Below, piece after piece: positions 1 through 5,283 of a stretch of 5,283 bases of DNA (position 1 is its first letter; each line of letters opens with the position of its first letter). Location: contig CAZYGK010000193.1 of the NCBI GenBank assembly GCA_964647355.1, forward strand, positions 1 through 5,283, read 5' to 3'. This stretch comes from SZUA-430 sp964647355 (GTDB taxonomy: Bacteria > Pseudomonadota > Alphaproteobacteria > Micropepsales > Micropepsaceae). Position numbers and translations under genes: made by a program. The notes beneath the pieces are model-generated. The model was not told where the DNA came from. It did not search any database and saw only the letters and a program-made list of their open reading frames with translations.

Positions 1-234
1 ATCATCATGGCGGATGCGCCGAAGGCGAACGTGCTGAAGTCGCTCGGCGACATCAAGAGCGGCGCGCACGTCAACAATCCGAACGTGAAGGTGTTTCGCG
101 CGAAGTCGGTGATCGCGACGCCGGTCGAAGCGACCGCGGGTGCGGCCGTGCACATCGAAGCCGACGGCGAGTCGCCGGGGCGCTTGCCTGCGATGTTCGA
201 AGTGCTGCCGAAGGCGCTGAAGTTTAGGGCTTAG
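1..234 (+). CDS. Diacylglycerol kinase family lipid kinase, C-terminal fragment
   Basis: This is the 3' end of a gene that begins upstream of the window. The frame is open from base 1 and ends at TAG 232-234; the ATG at base 7 is probably internal, because 75 residues is far shorter than the roughly 300 of the family. The visible part matches the C-terminal beta-sandwich of the DAG kinase/YegS/sphingosine kinase superfamily. It has an H-V-x-N-P-x-V-K-V-F stretch (residues 21-30 from that ATG), then a V-x-I-x-A-DGE-S-P-G-R-L-P segment (48-61, DGE encoded at 163-171), then the closing F-E-V-L-P-K-A-L-K-F strand. Family members phosphorylate diacylglycerol or related lipids with ATP at the membrane. 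The substrate cannot be read from this fragment, and the catalytic N-terminal half with the glycine-rich nucleotide loop is outside the window. The neighbouring alkyl-DHAP-synthase-like gene fits a glycerolipid setting. Confidence 0.8.
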   Translation: MIMADAPKANVLKSLGDIKSGAHVNNPNVKVFRAKSVIATPVEATAGAAVHIEADGESPGRLPAMFEVLPKALKFRA

Positions 235-299
235 GGCCCGCCCTGTCCCTGCATCAACAAAACTCATCATGGCCGGGCTTGACCCGGCCACCCAGTGAC

Positions 300-352
300 C
301 TCACACAAAGGCGCGAAGAAACTTACTTTGTACCTTTGTATCTTTGTGTGAG
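300..352. repeat. Inner 11-bp inverted repeat of the palindromic element
   Basis: CTCACACAAAG at 300-310 is the exact reverse complement of CTTTGTGTGAG at 342-352, leaving a 31-nt loop. It lies between the two large arms, so the element is a palindrome inside a palindrome. The centre is clearly more AT-rich than the flanking genes. I found no open reading frame or convincing sigma-70-type promoter in it: the candidate hexamers TTGTAC (328-333) and TATTTT (354-359) are 20 bp apart. Confidence 0.75.
326..349 (+). repeat. Three tandem octamers CTTTGTRY-like
   Basis: CTTTGTAC (326-333), CTTTGTAT (334-341) and CTTTGTGT (342-349) follow each other without gaps at an exact 8-bp period, the first six bases being identical in all three. 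The third copy is part of the right half of the inner inverted repeat. A fourth CTTTGTGT lies on the opposite strand at 303-310. Function is unknown; the units could be a protein-binding array or simple expansion within a repeat element. Confidence 0.6.
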
Positions 353-429
353 CTATTTTGCTCGTGAGCCATCTCCCTGGGTGGCCGGGTCAAGCCCGGC
401 CATGACGGTTTTTTTGGATTGGAAATCGC

Positions 430-2088
430 ATGCCGATTGATCGCAAGGATACGCGTTGGAACGGGTGGGGGTGGGTGAAGGCGCACAACCCGCTCGAGGG
501 GCGCGAGGCGGCGTTCGGGTGGATGGCGGCAGCGCTTGGCACCGGGCCTTTGCCGCAGACGCCGGCGAAGAAGCTCGAAGAGTGCACGTTGCCGGCACCG
601 CGGCTCGGCAGCAAGCGGGCGGCGCTGGCTGGGCTCGCCGAAGTCCGCGACGATGCGTTCGAGCGCGCAAGCCATACGCGGGGCAAGAGCTATTTCGATC
701 TGTTGAAATTGCGCGCCGGCGATCTTGCCGATGCGCCGGATGCGGTTGTCTATCCGAAGACGGCGGACGAGGTCGTGCGTGTGCTCGCCTGGGCATCGGC
801 TGAGCGCGTGGCCGTCGTGCCGTTTGCGGGCGGGTCGAGCGTGGTCGGCGGACTCACCGGATCGGCGAAGGGGTTCGACGCTGTCGTTGCGCTCGACCTG
901 ACCGCGATGAACAAGTTCGGCGCCATCGACAAGACCTCGCTGACCGCGACGGCGGAGGCCGGGATCTACGGCGTCGACTTCGAAGCGGCGCTGAACGCGC
1001 AAGGTTTCAAGCACGGGCATCATCCGCAGTCGTTCGAGTTCTCGACGCTGGGCGGGTGGATTGCCGCGTCCGGCGCGGGGCAGCAGTCGAATGCCTATGG
1101 CCGCGCGGGTGATTGGTTTGCGGGGGCGACGGTGGCGACGGCGAAAGGGCTGTGGCGGCTCCCTGCCCTGCCTGCGTCTGCGGCGGGTCCCGACTTGCGG
1201 GCGCTACTCGTGGGTTCCGAAGGTGCGTTCGGCGTGATCACCGAGGCGACTGTGCGCATTCATGCCAAGCCGGAGGCGAGCGCGTACACCGCCTATCTCT
1301 TCCCCGACTTCGCGAGCGGGGCGGAGGCGATCCGGCGCATGGTGCAGGCGGAGCTGCCGACAGCGACGATGCGGCTTTCCGATGCGGATGAGACCTATTT
1401 CTTCCAGGCGTTCGGCAAGGCCGGTGCGCCGCCGACGTTCAAGGACAAGCTGCAGGCGCGTTACTTGAGCGCGCGTGGCTTGGGTGAGAAACCGTGTGCG
1501 CTGATCTTGGGCTTTGAGGGCGAACAGGATCGCGTCGACTACGGCGCCGGTGCAGCGAAGCGGATCATCCGCGCGTGCGGCGGGATCGGCGTCGGCAAGG
1601 GGCCTGCGAACCGCTGGTATCAAGGACGCTTCCACGGACCCTACACGCGCGATCCGATGATGGACCGGGGCTTGGGCGTCGATACGCTCGAGACCGCGAC
1701 GACGTGGTCGAACATCGACAATCTCTGGCAAGCGGTGCGCGGCGCGCTCGACGAGGCGATGCGCGCGAAGGCACCGACGAAGGGCGCGCATGGCATCGTG
1801 CTGGCTCATATCAGCCACGCCTACCACGACGGCGCGAGCCTCTACTTCACCTATGTCTGGCCGCGCGATCTCGCCGATCCGATCGGCCAATGGCGCGTGA
1901 TCAAAGGCGCCGCGTCGGACGCAATCGTGCGTGCGGGTGGTACGATCACGCACCACCACGGCGTGGGCGAAGATCACCTGCCCTGGCTTGAGGCGGAGAA
2001 AGGTGCGACGGGGATCGGCGTGCTCAAGGCCGTGAAGCGGGAGCTGGATCCGGCCGGCGTGATGAATCCGGGGAAGATGGTGGGGTGA
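430..2088 (+). CDS. FAD-linked oxidase, alkylglycerone-phosphate (alkyl-DHAP) synthase family
   Basis: A complete 552-residue flavoprotein of the AGPS-type branch of the PCMH/VAO superfamily. The eukaryotic enzyme swaps the acyl group of acyl-DHAP for a fatty alcohol to form the ether bond of ether lipids. Visible landmarks, in order: R-W-N-G-W-G at 9-14; R-G-K-S-Y-x-D-L-L at 84-92; FAD-binding PFAGGSSVVGG at 131-141; S-x-E-F-S-T-L-G-G-W at 201-210 followed by GQQSNAYG at 217-224; GSEGAFGVITEATVRI at 262-277; the substrate-side H-I-S-H-A-Y-H-D-G-A-S-L-Y-F segment at 460-473; the His-loop HHHGVG at 508-513; and a closing L-D-P-x-x-V-M-N-P-G-K at 539-549. Y472 and H508-H510 align with the catalytic Tyr and triple His of mammalian AGPS. 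The mammalian N-terminal peroxisomal targeting extension is absent, as expected. The ATG has a GGA six bases upstream (421-423), and the conserved R-W-N-G-W-G just after it supports this start. A related FAD oxidase with another substrate remains possible. Confidence 0.85.
   Translation: MPIDRKDTRWNGWGWVKAHNPLEGREAAFGWMAAALGTGPLPQTPAKKLEECTLPAPRLGSKRAALAGLAEVRDDAFERASHTRGKSYFDLLKLRAGDLADAPDAVVYPKTADEVVRVLAWASAERVAVVPFAGGSSVVGGLTGSAKGFDAVVALDLTAMNKFGAIDKTSLTATAEAGIYGVDFEAALNAQGFKHGHHPQSFEFSTLGGWIAASGAGQQSNAYGRAGDWFAGATVATAKGLWRLPALPASAAGPDLRALLVGSEGAFGVITEATVRIHAKPEASAYTAYLFPDFASGAEAIRRMVQAELPTATMRLSDADETYFFQAFGKAGAPPTFKDKLQARYLSARGLGEKPCALILGFEGEQDRVDYGAGAAKRIIRACGGIGVGKGPANRWYQGRFHGPYTRDPMMDRGLGVDTLETATTWSNIDNLWQAVRGALDEAMRAKAPTKGAHGIVLAHISHAYHDGASLYFTYVWPRDLADPIGQWRVIKGAASDAIVRAGGTITHHHGVGEDHLPWLEAEKGATGIGVLKAVKRELDPAGVMNPGKMVG
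2082..2088 (+). promoter_or_regulatory. Ribosome binding site overlapping the upstream stop codon
   Basis: GGGGTGA contains the TGA stop of the flavoenzyme gene and lies 9 nt before the ATG at 2098. It is the only purine-rich Shine-Dalgarno-like stretch there, it supports 2098 as the start, and it suggests that translation of the second gene is coupled to the first. Confidence 0.5.
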
Positions 2089-2097
2089 CACCGACGC

Positions 2098-3612
2098 ATG
2101 AGTGAGTCTACAAACGCTCACATCGATCGAGTTCTGCGAAAACTCTCCGAAGCGAGGAAGCGGAAGCTCTCTTGCTTTGGTTCGGACAGCCACAGGTTCG
2201 AGCTACGCGCCCCGCTAACCGAGGCGGAGGTTACGGCGTTCGAAGCGGAGCACGGCATTGCGCTTCCAGAGGATTTTCGCGCGTTTCTGATTCACGCCGG
2301 GAACGGCGGCGCCGGGCCGTATTATGGAATCTATCCGCTCAAGGAGTGGAGCGACTTTGCCGGCTGGGCGATGGACAGCGTACCCGACGGCTTCTTGGCG
2401 CGGCCGAACGCGTTCAGACCGGGAGAAAACCCTAACCCCTCGCGCGAAGCGGACGCGAATCTTGCGGCGGCTTACCAGGGGACGTTGTCGATTGGGACGC
2501 AAGGCTGCACCTACTGCATGCAGCTGATCACGGCCGGTCCGTTTCGCGGGCGTGTCGTTTATGTCGATGCCGACGGGTACAAACCGCCTTACGTCGTTCG
2601 CGATGCCGACTTCCTTGGGTGGTACGAGCGGTGGCTCGACGAACTGCTCGCGGGCTACGAGACCAGCTGGTTCGGCTACAGCCCGCCCGGCGGTGAGGAG
2701 GAGTTCTTCGCGCTTGTCGAGGGCGTTGAGAGCGATGATGCTCTCAGAGGCGAGGCCGCGCGCGCGTTTCTGCGCTTGCCGCGTTTGAGCGAACGTGGGG
2801 GCAAGCGGTTGTTGCCGCTTCTTGAACATGCAAGTGCGGCTGTGCGTGCCGGCGCATGCGCCGCTGCGGGGAAGTTCAGTATTGTCAATAGCGGCGAGCG
2901 CTTGCTTGCGTTGCTGCACGATGGCGATTCCGACGTGCGGCGCAACGCGGTTGAGGCTCTTATGCGGGTGACTCCAAAGCAGCATGCCGATGCCGTGCGC
3001 GCGGTCATGTTGAACGACTCCGATCAGGATGTCGCTCGGATAGCGCTTCATCAACTTGAGTTGGCAAAGTTGTTGTCGCGCGACGATCTGGTCCGTGTCC
3101 TTCGCGCGCCCAACATCGATGGGCTGCATGCGTCGGCAGCGGCAAAGCTCAAATGGACCGCGCAAGATGCAGACCTTGCCGTGACCCTTGTCGACGCTGC
3201 CGATCCGCAAGTGCGCATGGCCGCAATTCGAGCGCTGGGAGAACTCAAAGCCGCTTCGGCGGTGCCGGCGCTTGTGACGCGGCTTTCGCTGGAGGAGACC
3301 GCGAGCAATATCGAGCACATATTGCGCGCGCTTGGCGACATCGGGGTTCGTTCTGCGAGCGATACGCTGTTGGCATGGACCCAGTCGCGCGATGACTTTC
3401 ACCGGCTCGAAGCACTCCAGGCGTTGATCAAACTCGCCGACGACCGTGCCCTCCCGATTGCGCGGGCCATGCTGCAGGAAGATCGCAAGCCCGTGCGCAA
3501 TGACGGACTCAGCACGATGTCGAGCGTCTACAGCATTCGCGAGCTTGTGCAGCGGATGCTGCGCACTTCGGACCACTGGCGCTTCTTGTGCTTGGGATGG
3601 CTTCGCATTTAA
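2098..3612 (+). CDS. SMI1/KNR4 (SUKH) domain protein with C-terminal HEAT repeats
   Basis: A 504-residue protein with no signal peptide or membrane segment, so probably cytoplasmic. The N-terminal part (about 38-190) reads as a SMI1/KNR4, or SUKH, domain: L-T-E-A-E-V-x-x-F-E at 40-49, L-P-E-D-F-R-A-F-L at 56-64, the G-G-A-G-P-Y-Y-G-I-Y-P-L turn at 70-81, G-T-L-S-I-G-T-Q-G-C at 128-137, G-R-V-V-Y-V-D at 151-157 and the closing D-F-L-G-W-Y-E-R-W-L-D at 171-181. From about 230 to 460 it is a run of helical HEAT-like units, for example at 233-260, 265-292, 293-324, 357-385, 386-417 and 418-449, with D-x-x-V-R-x-x-A turns (as at 278-285 and 369-376). SUKH domains bind partner proteins and include immunity proteins to secreted toxins; HEAT arrays are also binding scaffolds. 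No toxin gene is next to it. It starts 9 nt after the flavoenzyme stop and probably shares its transcript. It uses more CTT and TTG leucine codons than its neighbour, a possible hint of later arrival. Confidence 0.8.
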   Translation: MSESTNAHIDRVLRKLSEARKRKLSCFGSDSHRFELRAPLTEAEVTAFEAEHGIALPEDFRAFLIHAGNGGAGPYYGIYPLKEWSDFAGWAMDSVPDGFLARPNAFRPGENPNPSREADANLAAAYQGTLSIGTQGCTYCMQLITAGPFRGRVVYVDADGYKPPYVVRDADFLGWYERWLDELLAGYETSWFGYSPPGGEEEFFALVEGVESDDALRGEAARAFLRLPRLSERGGKRLLPLLEHASAAVRAGACAAAGKFSIVNSGERLLALLHDGDSDVRRNAVEALMRVTPKQHADAVRAVMLNDSDQDVARIALHQLELAKLLSRDDLVRVLRAPNIDGLHASAAAKLKWTAQDADLAVTLVDAADPQVRMAAIRALGELKAASAVPALVTRLSLEETASNIEHILRALGDIGVRSASDTLLAWTQSRDDFHRLEALQALIKLADDRALPIARAMLQEDRKPVRNDGLSTMSSVYSIRELVQRMLRTSDHWRFLCLGWLRI

Positions 3613-3627
3613 TCGAATCTGCCAACG

Positions 3628-5064
3628 CTAGCGGGTTTCGTGTGTGATCACCGCTTCCATCGCCGGATCGCGGCCTGCGCGGTAGGCCGCAAATGTGAGT
3701 GGGGCTTCGATGTCGGGCTTCAGCGACGCCACGCGCACGGGGTAGCGGTCGTTTAGCCAGAAACAGGTTTCGATGTCGGTGCACGGGCCGTCGTAGACGT
3801 GGCGGCCTGCCGCGTAGCTGACCGTGACGAATGCATTCGGCAGGTTGAACGTGCCGCCTTCGGCCCAGAAGTCGAGGCGGTCGCCGACCTCTTCGCCGAC
3901 GATCTTTACGCGGGCGACGCCAGCTTCTTTGAGGGCGGCCGTCGTTGTGATTGCGGCGGAGAATGTGAAGGGCGACGTGAGAACGTAGATGTTTGCGCCC
4001 GCTGCGGCGCCCGGTAGGGCGCGAGCGAAAGCATAGGTCTTCGTGTAGTCGCCGCCGCCGTTCATGCGCATGTCGAGGACGACAAAGGCGGGCCGGTCTG
4101 TGCGCACGCGTGCGAGGGCGCTGTCGAGGAACGGGGCGATCGGCTCTTCGTCGCCGTCGGCGTTGTGGGTGAGGCCGATGTAGAGGCCCCGCTTCGGCAG
4201 CGGCGCCAGCGTGAAGAGCTTCGTCGGCGTTTGCAGGTAGACGGGAATGCCGGGGCCGGGCTTGAGCAGGCTCACCATCCCCTCACCCGGCGTGCGCGGG
4301 TAGAGCGTGCGGGTGGTGCTCGAGACCCAGGCGGAACGGTCGCGCTGTTCGGCTTCGATCCGGCGCGTGAACGGTGTGCCGTCGCCGAGGACGCCGCTCA
4401 GCGTCAGGGCGTTGCGATCATTCGCGAGCCCTGCTGCTTGCAGCAACGCCGGCGACTCCAGCATCGGGATTAGGCGCACGCGGCGGCGCGCTTCGGTGCC
4501 GCCGTGGTAGCGGCGGATGACGGTGTAGATGTCGTCGATGCGTTTGCCGTCGATCGTGTCGATGCGGGCGCCGAGGAGCCCGGCGAAGGCGGGGTTCGTC
4601 CAGAGCACGTGGAGGCCGTCGGCGAACAGGTACGTGCGCAGCGGCAGACGCGGCGTGTTCTTGCGGAACGCGTTCTCGCCGATCGCGGTGTGGGCGTTGT
4701 CGGCCAGCGCTGCAATTTCGGCGACGCGCAGGACAAACTGTTCGTGGCTGAGGTGGCGCGCGTCAGCGTCGAGCGCTTTCGCTCGGCGTTGGGCTTCGGC
4801 GCGGGCGGCGGGGGCGTACGATCGGTCGTACCCCGGGAAAGCGGCAAAGTAGGCTGCGTCGACAGCTTGGCCTTCACGTTCGTCAGGCAGTTCGGCGGGT
4901 TCGGGTTGCGGCGGGCCGTAGTGGAAGCGGCGCTCAAGCTCGCGGTCGAACGTCGCGTCGTCGAGCGCGCGCGGGTCGATGGGAGCGGCCATCGCGGCGG
5001 CGACGAGGACCCCCACGATCGCGGCAGCGTTTACAAGGTTCGCTACGTGCTTCATTCTCAGCAC
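3628..5064 (-). CDS. Exported S41-family protease homologue
   Basis: A 478-residue protein with an N-terminal signal peptide: positive start (R3, K5), hydrophobic stretch 10-24 and an A-M-A/A-P-like cleavage site near 26-27. It is therefore likely periplasmic or membrane-anchored. The middle has L-A-D-N-A-H-T at 120-126, typical of the N-terminal helical part of S41 proteins, and a PDZ-like G-A-R-I-D-T-I-D-G-K-R-I-D at 165-177. The C-terminal half has the S41 core: F-V-V-L-D-M-R-M-N-G-G-G at 327-338, then T-S-P-F-T-F-S-A-A-I at 363-372 with S369 as likely nucleophile, then I-V-G-E-E-V-G-D at 388-395, and L-K-P-D-I near the end. No lysine occupies the usual Ser-Lys dyad position in the G-E-x-x-x-G loop, so a tricorn-like mechanism using H125, or loss of activity, is more likely than a CtpA mechanism. 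Start: GTG 5064 has GGAAG 11 nt upstream (5076-5080); the in-frame ATG at 5055 also leaves a good signal peptide, so either may be used. Its stop lies 15 bp from that of the convergent SUKH-HEAT gene, with no clear terminator between. Peptide substrate unknown. Confidence 0.75.
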   Translation of the reverse strand: MLRMKHVANLVNAAAIVGVLVAAAMAAPIDPRALDDATFDRELERRFHYGPPQPEPAELPDEREGQAVDAAYFAAFPGYDRSYAPAARAEAQRRAKALDADARHLSHEQFVLRVAEIAALADNAHTAIGENAFRKNTPRLPLRTYLFADGLHVLWTNPAFAGLLGARIDTIDGKRIDDIYTVIRRYHGGTEARRRVRLIPMLESPALLQAAGLANDRNALTLSGVLGDGTPFTRRIEAEQRDRSAWVSSTTRTLYPRTPGEGMVSLLKPGPGIPVYLQTPTKLFTLAPLPKRGLYIGLTHNADGDEEPIAPFLDSALARVRTDRPAFVVLDMRMNGGGDYTKTYAFARALPGAAAGANIYVLTSPFTFSAAITTTAALKEAGVARVKIVGEEVGDRLDFWAEGGTFNLPNAFVTVSYAAGRHVYDGPCTDIETCFWLNDRYPVRVASLKPDIEAPLTFAAYRAGRDPAMEAVITHETR

Positions 5065-5155
5065 GATAGTGCAATCTTCCGCGCGACGGTACGCGAGTGC
5101 GCTTCGTCAACGCGAAATTCTTGCACTGTTGGGCACCGGAACGCGTGGTTTTTGC
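5065..5155. promoter_or_regulatory. Divergent intergenic region with a TTGCACT inverted repeat
   Basis: These 91 bp separate the start of the S41 gene (leftward) from the Lrp/AsnC-type gene (rightward) and must hold or adjoin both promoters. AGTGCAA at 5068-5074 and TTGCACT at 5121-5127 form a 7-bp inverted repeat 46 bp apart. Lrp-type regulators often control divergent neighbours, so this may be an operator, but 7 bp is short and no clear -10 box is visible. The left copy also lies almost on the S41 start codon. Confidence 0.25.
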
Positions 5156-5283
5156 ATGTACGATCGTCAAGACTTGCTGATCGCCGCCGCTTTGCAGGAC
5201 GACAACCGCCAGGGTGTCGACGAGCTCGCACGGAAAGTCGAGCTCTCACCCTCGGCGGTTCACCGGCGGATCGCGCGGCTGCG
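5156..5283 (+). CDS. Lrp/AsnC-family transcriptional regulator, N-terminal fragment
   Basis: The frame opens at ATG 5156 and runs off the window end after 42 complete codons. The visible part is the N-terminal winged helix-turn-helix of the Lrp/AsnC family: D-x-Q-D-L-L-I-A-A-A-L-Q-D-D-N-R at residues 3-18, matching the family's opening D-x-x-D-x-x-I-L-x-x-L-x-x-x-x-R, then V-D-E-L-A-R-K-V-E-L-S at 21-31 and the recognition helix S-P-S-A-V-H-R-R-I-A-R-L at 31-42. Family members are feast/famine regulators that bind DNA as dimers or larger assemblies and sense amino acids or other small molecules through a C-terminal RAM domain, which lies outside the window. No strong ribosome binding site is seen; a TTG at 5129 is an alternative in-frame start but fits the family's usual N-terminus less well. 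It is divergent from the S41 gene, a common arrangement for a regulator and its target. Confidence 0.8.
   Translation, partial: MYDRQDLLIAAALQDDNRQGVDELARKVELSPSAVHRRIARL

Larger units (their letters stand above)
267..405. repeat. Nested palindromic intergenic element (REP/BIME-like)
   Basis: Two perfect 29-bp inverted arms, 267-295 and 377-405, face each other across an 81-bp centre. Each arm also contains its own hairpin: GGCCGGG-cttga-CCCGGCC at 271-289 and GGCCGGG-tcaag-CCCGGCC at 383-401 (7-bp stem, 5-nt loop). The whole element can therefore fold either as two small hairpins or as one long stem. The arrangement resembles paired REP sequences in opposite orientation (BIME) or a small non-autonomous palindromic element. 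It fills most of the gap between the lipid kinase stop and the flavoenzyme start. A run of seven T at 409-415, three bases past the right arm, could make the long stem act as a transcription terminator, although it ends only 14 bp before the next gene. The repeat itself is directly visible; its family and role are inferred. Confidence 0.85.

Noticed and set aside
235..429. Small protein gene or sigma-70 promoter in the 195-bp gap
   Set aside because: There is no open frame with a plausible start and ribosome binding site, and the -35-like and -10-like hexamers are spaced 12 or 20 bp apart, outside the usual range.
301..1023. A 240-codon minus-strand open frame covering the palindromic element and the flavoenzyme N-terminus
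   Set aside because: It is a shadow of the real gene extended through repeat sequence, with no domain signature.
1204..2193. A 329-codon open frame on the minus strand across the end of the flavoenzyme gene and the start of the next
   Set aside because: It is antisense to conserved flavoenzyme motifs, including the His-loop, has low-complexity Arg-rich composition, and crosses a gene boundary.
2215..3576. A 453-codon open frame on the minus strand, antisense to the SUKH-HEAT gene
   Set aside because: Its translation shows no recognisable domain and is rich in Arg and His, as expected of the complement of a GC-rich gene. The plus-strand frame has clear domain motifs.
3613..3633. The CGCTAGCG palindrome (3626-3633) as a terminator between the two convergent genes
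   Set aside because: It has a 4-bp half-stem with no loop and no T-tract on either strand, so it is too weak to call.
4816..4831. GTACGA-tcgg-TCGTAC inverted repeat inside the S41 gene
   Set aside because: It is only 6-bp arms within coding sequence, explained by the codons; there is no T-run or regulatory context.

Overview
This is a GC-rich bacterial window, most like an alphaproteobacterium. The evidence is the strong G/C third-position bias, the short GGCCGGG-loop-CCCGGCC hairpins of a kind often scattered between genes in that class, and the gene types. I cannot place it more finely. The ends cut two genes: the 3' end of a lipid kinase gene on the left and the 5' end of an Lrp/AsnC-type regulator gene on the right.

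Layout: (1) Bases 1-234, + strand: C-terminus of a diacylglycerol-kinase-family lipid kinase. (2) Bases 235-429: a 195-bp gap filled mostly by a nested palindromic element. Outer 29-bp perfect inverted arms (267-295 and 377-405) each contain their own hairpin, and they enclose a second 11-bp inverted repeat with a three-copy octamer repeat. (3) Bases 430-2088, + strand: a complete FAD-linked oxidase of the alkylglycerone-phosphate (alkyl-DHAP) synthase family with its His-loop intact. (4) Bases 2098-3612, + strand, starting 9 nt after the previous stop: a SMI1/KNR4 (SUKH) domain fused to a C-terminal HEAT-repeat array. (5) Bases 3628-5064, - strand, convergent with the previous gene across 15 bp: an exported S41-family (C-terminal-processing/tricorn-like) protease homologue. 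(6) Bases 5065-5155: a short divergent intergenic region. (7) Bases 5156-5283, + strand: N-terminal helix-turn-helix of an Lrp/AsnC-family regulator, truncated by the window end.

Functional reading: the lipid kinase and the alkyl-DHAP-synthase-like flavoenzyme side by side suggest a glycerolipid or ether-lipid-like metabolic locus, interrupted by the palindromic element. The SUKH-HEAT gene is placed to be co-transcribed with the flavoenzyme, but nothing in its sequence links it to lipid metabolism. The S41 protein and the Lrp-type regulator form a separate divergent pair. I see no CRISPR array, tRNA, rRNA, transposase or recognisable phage gene. The least ordinary items are the nested palindrome and the SUKH-HEAT fusion; I do not see a convincing new multi-gene system.
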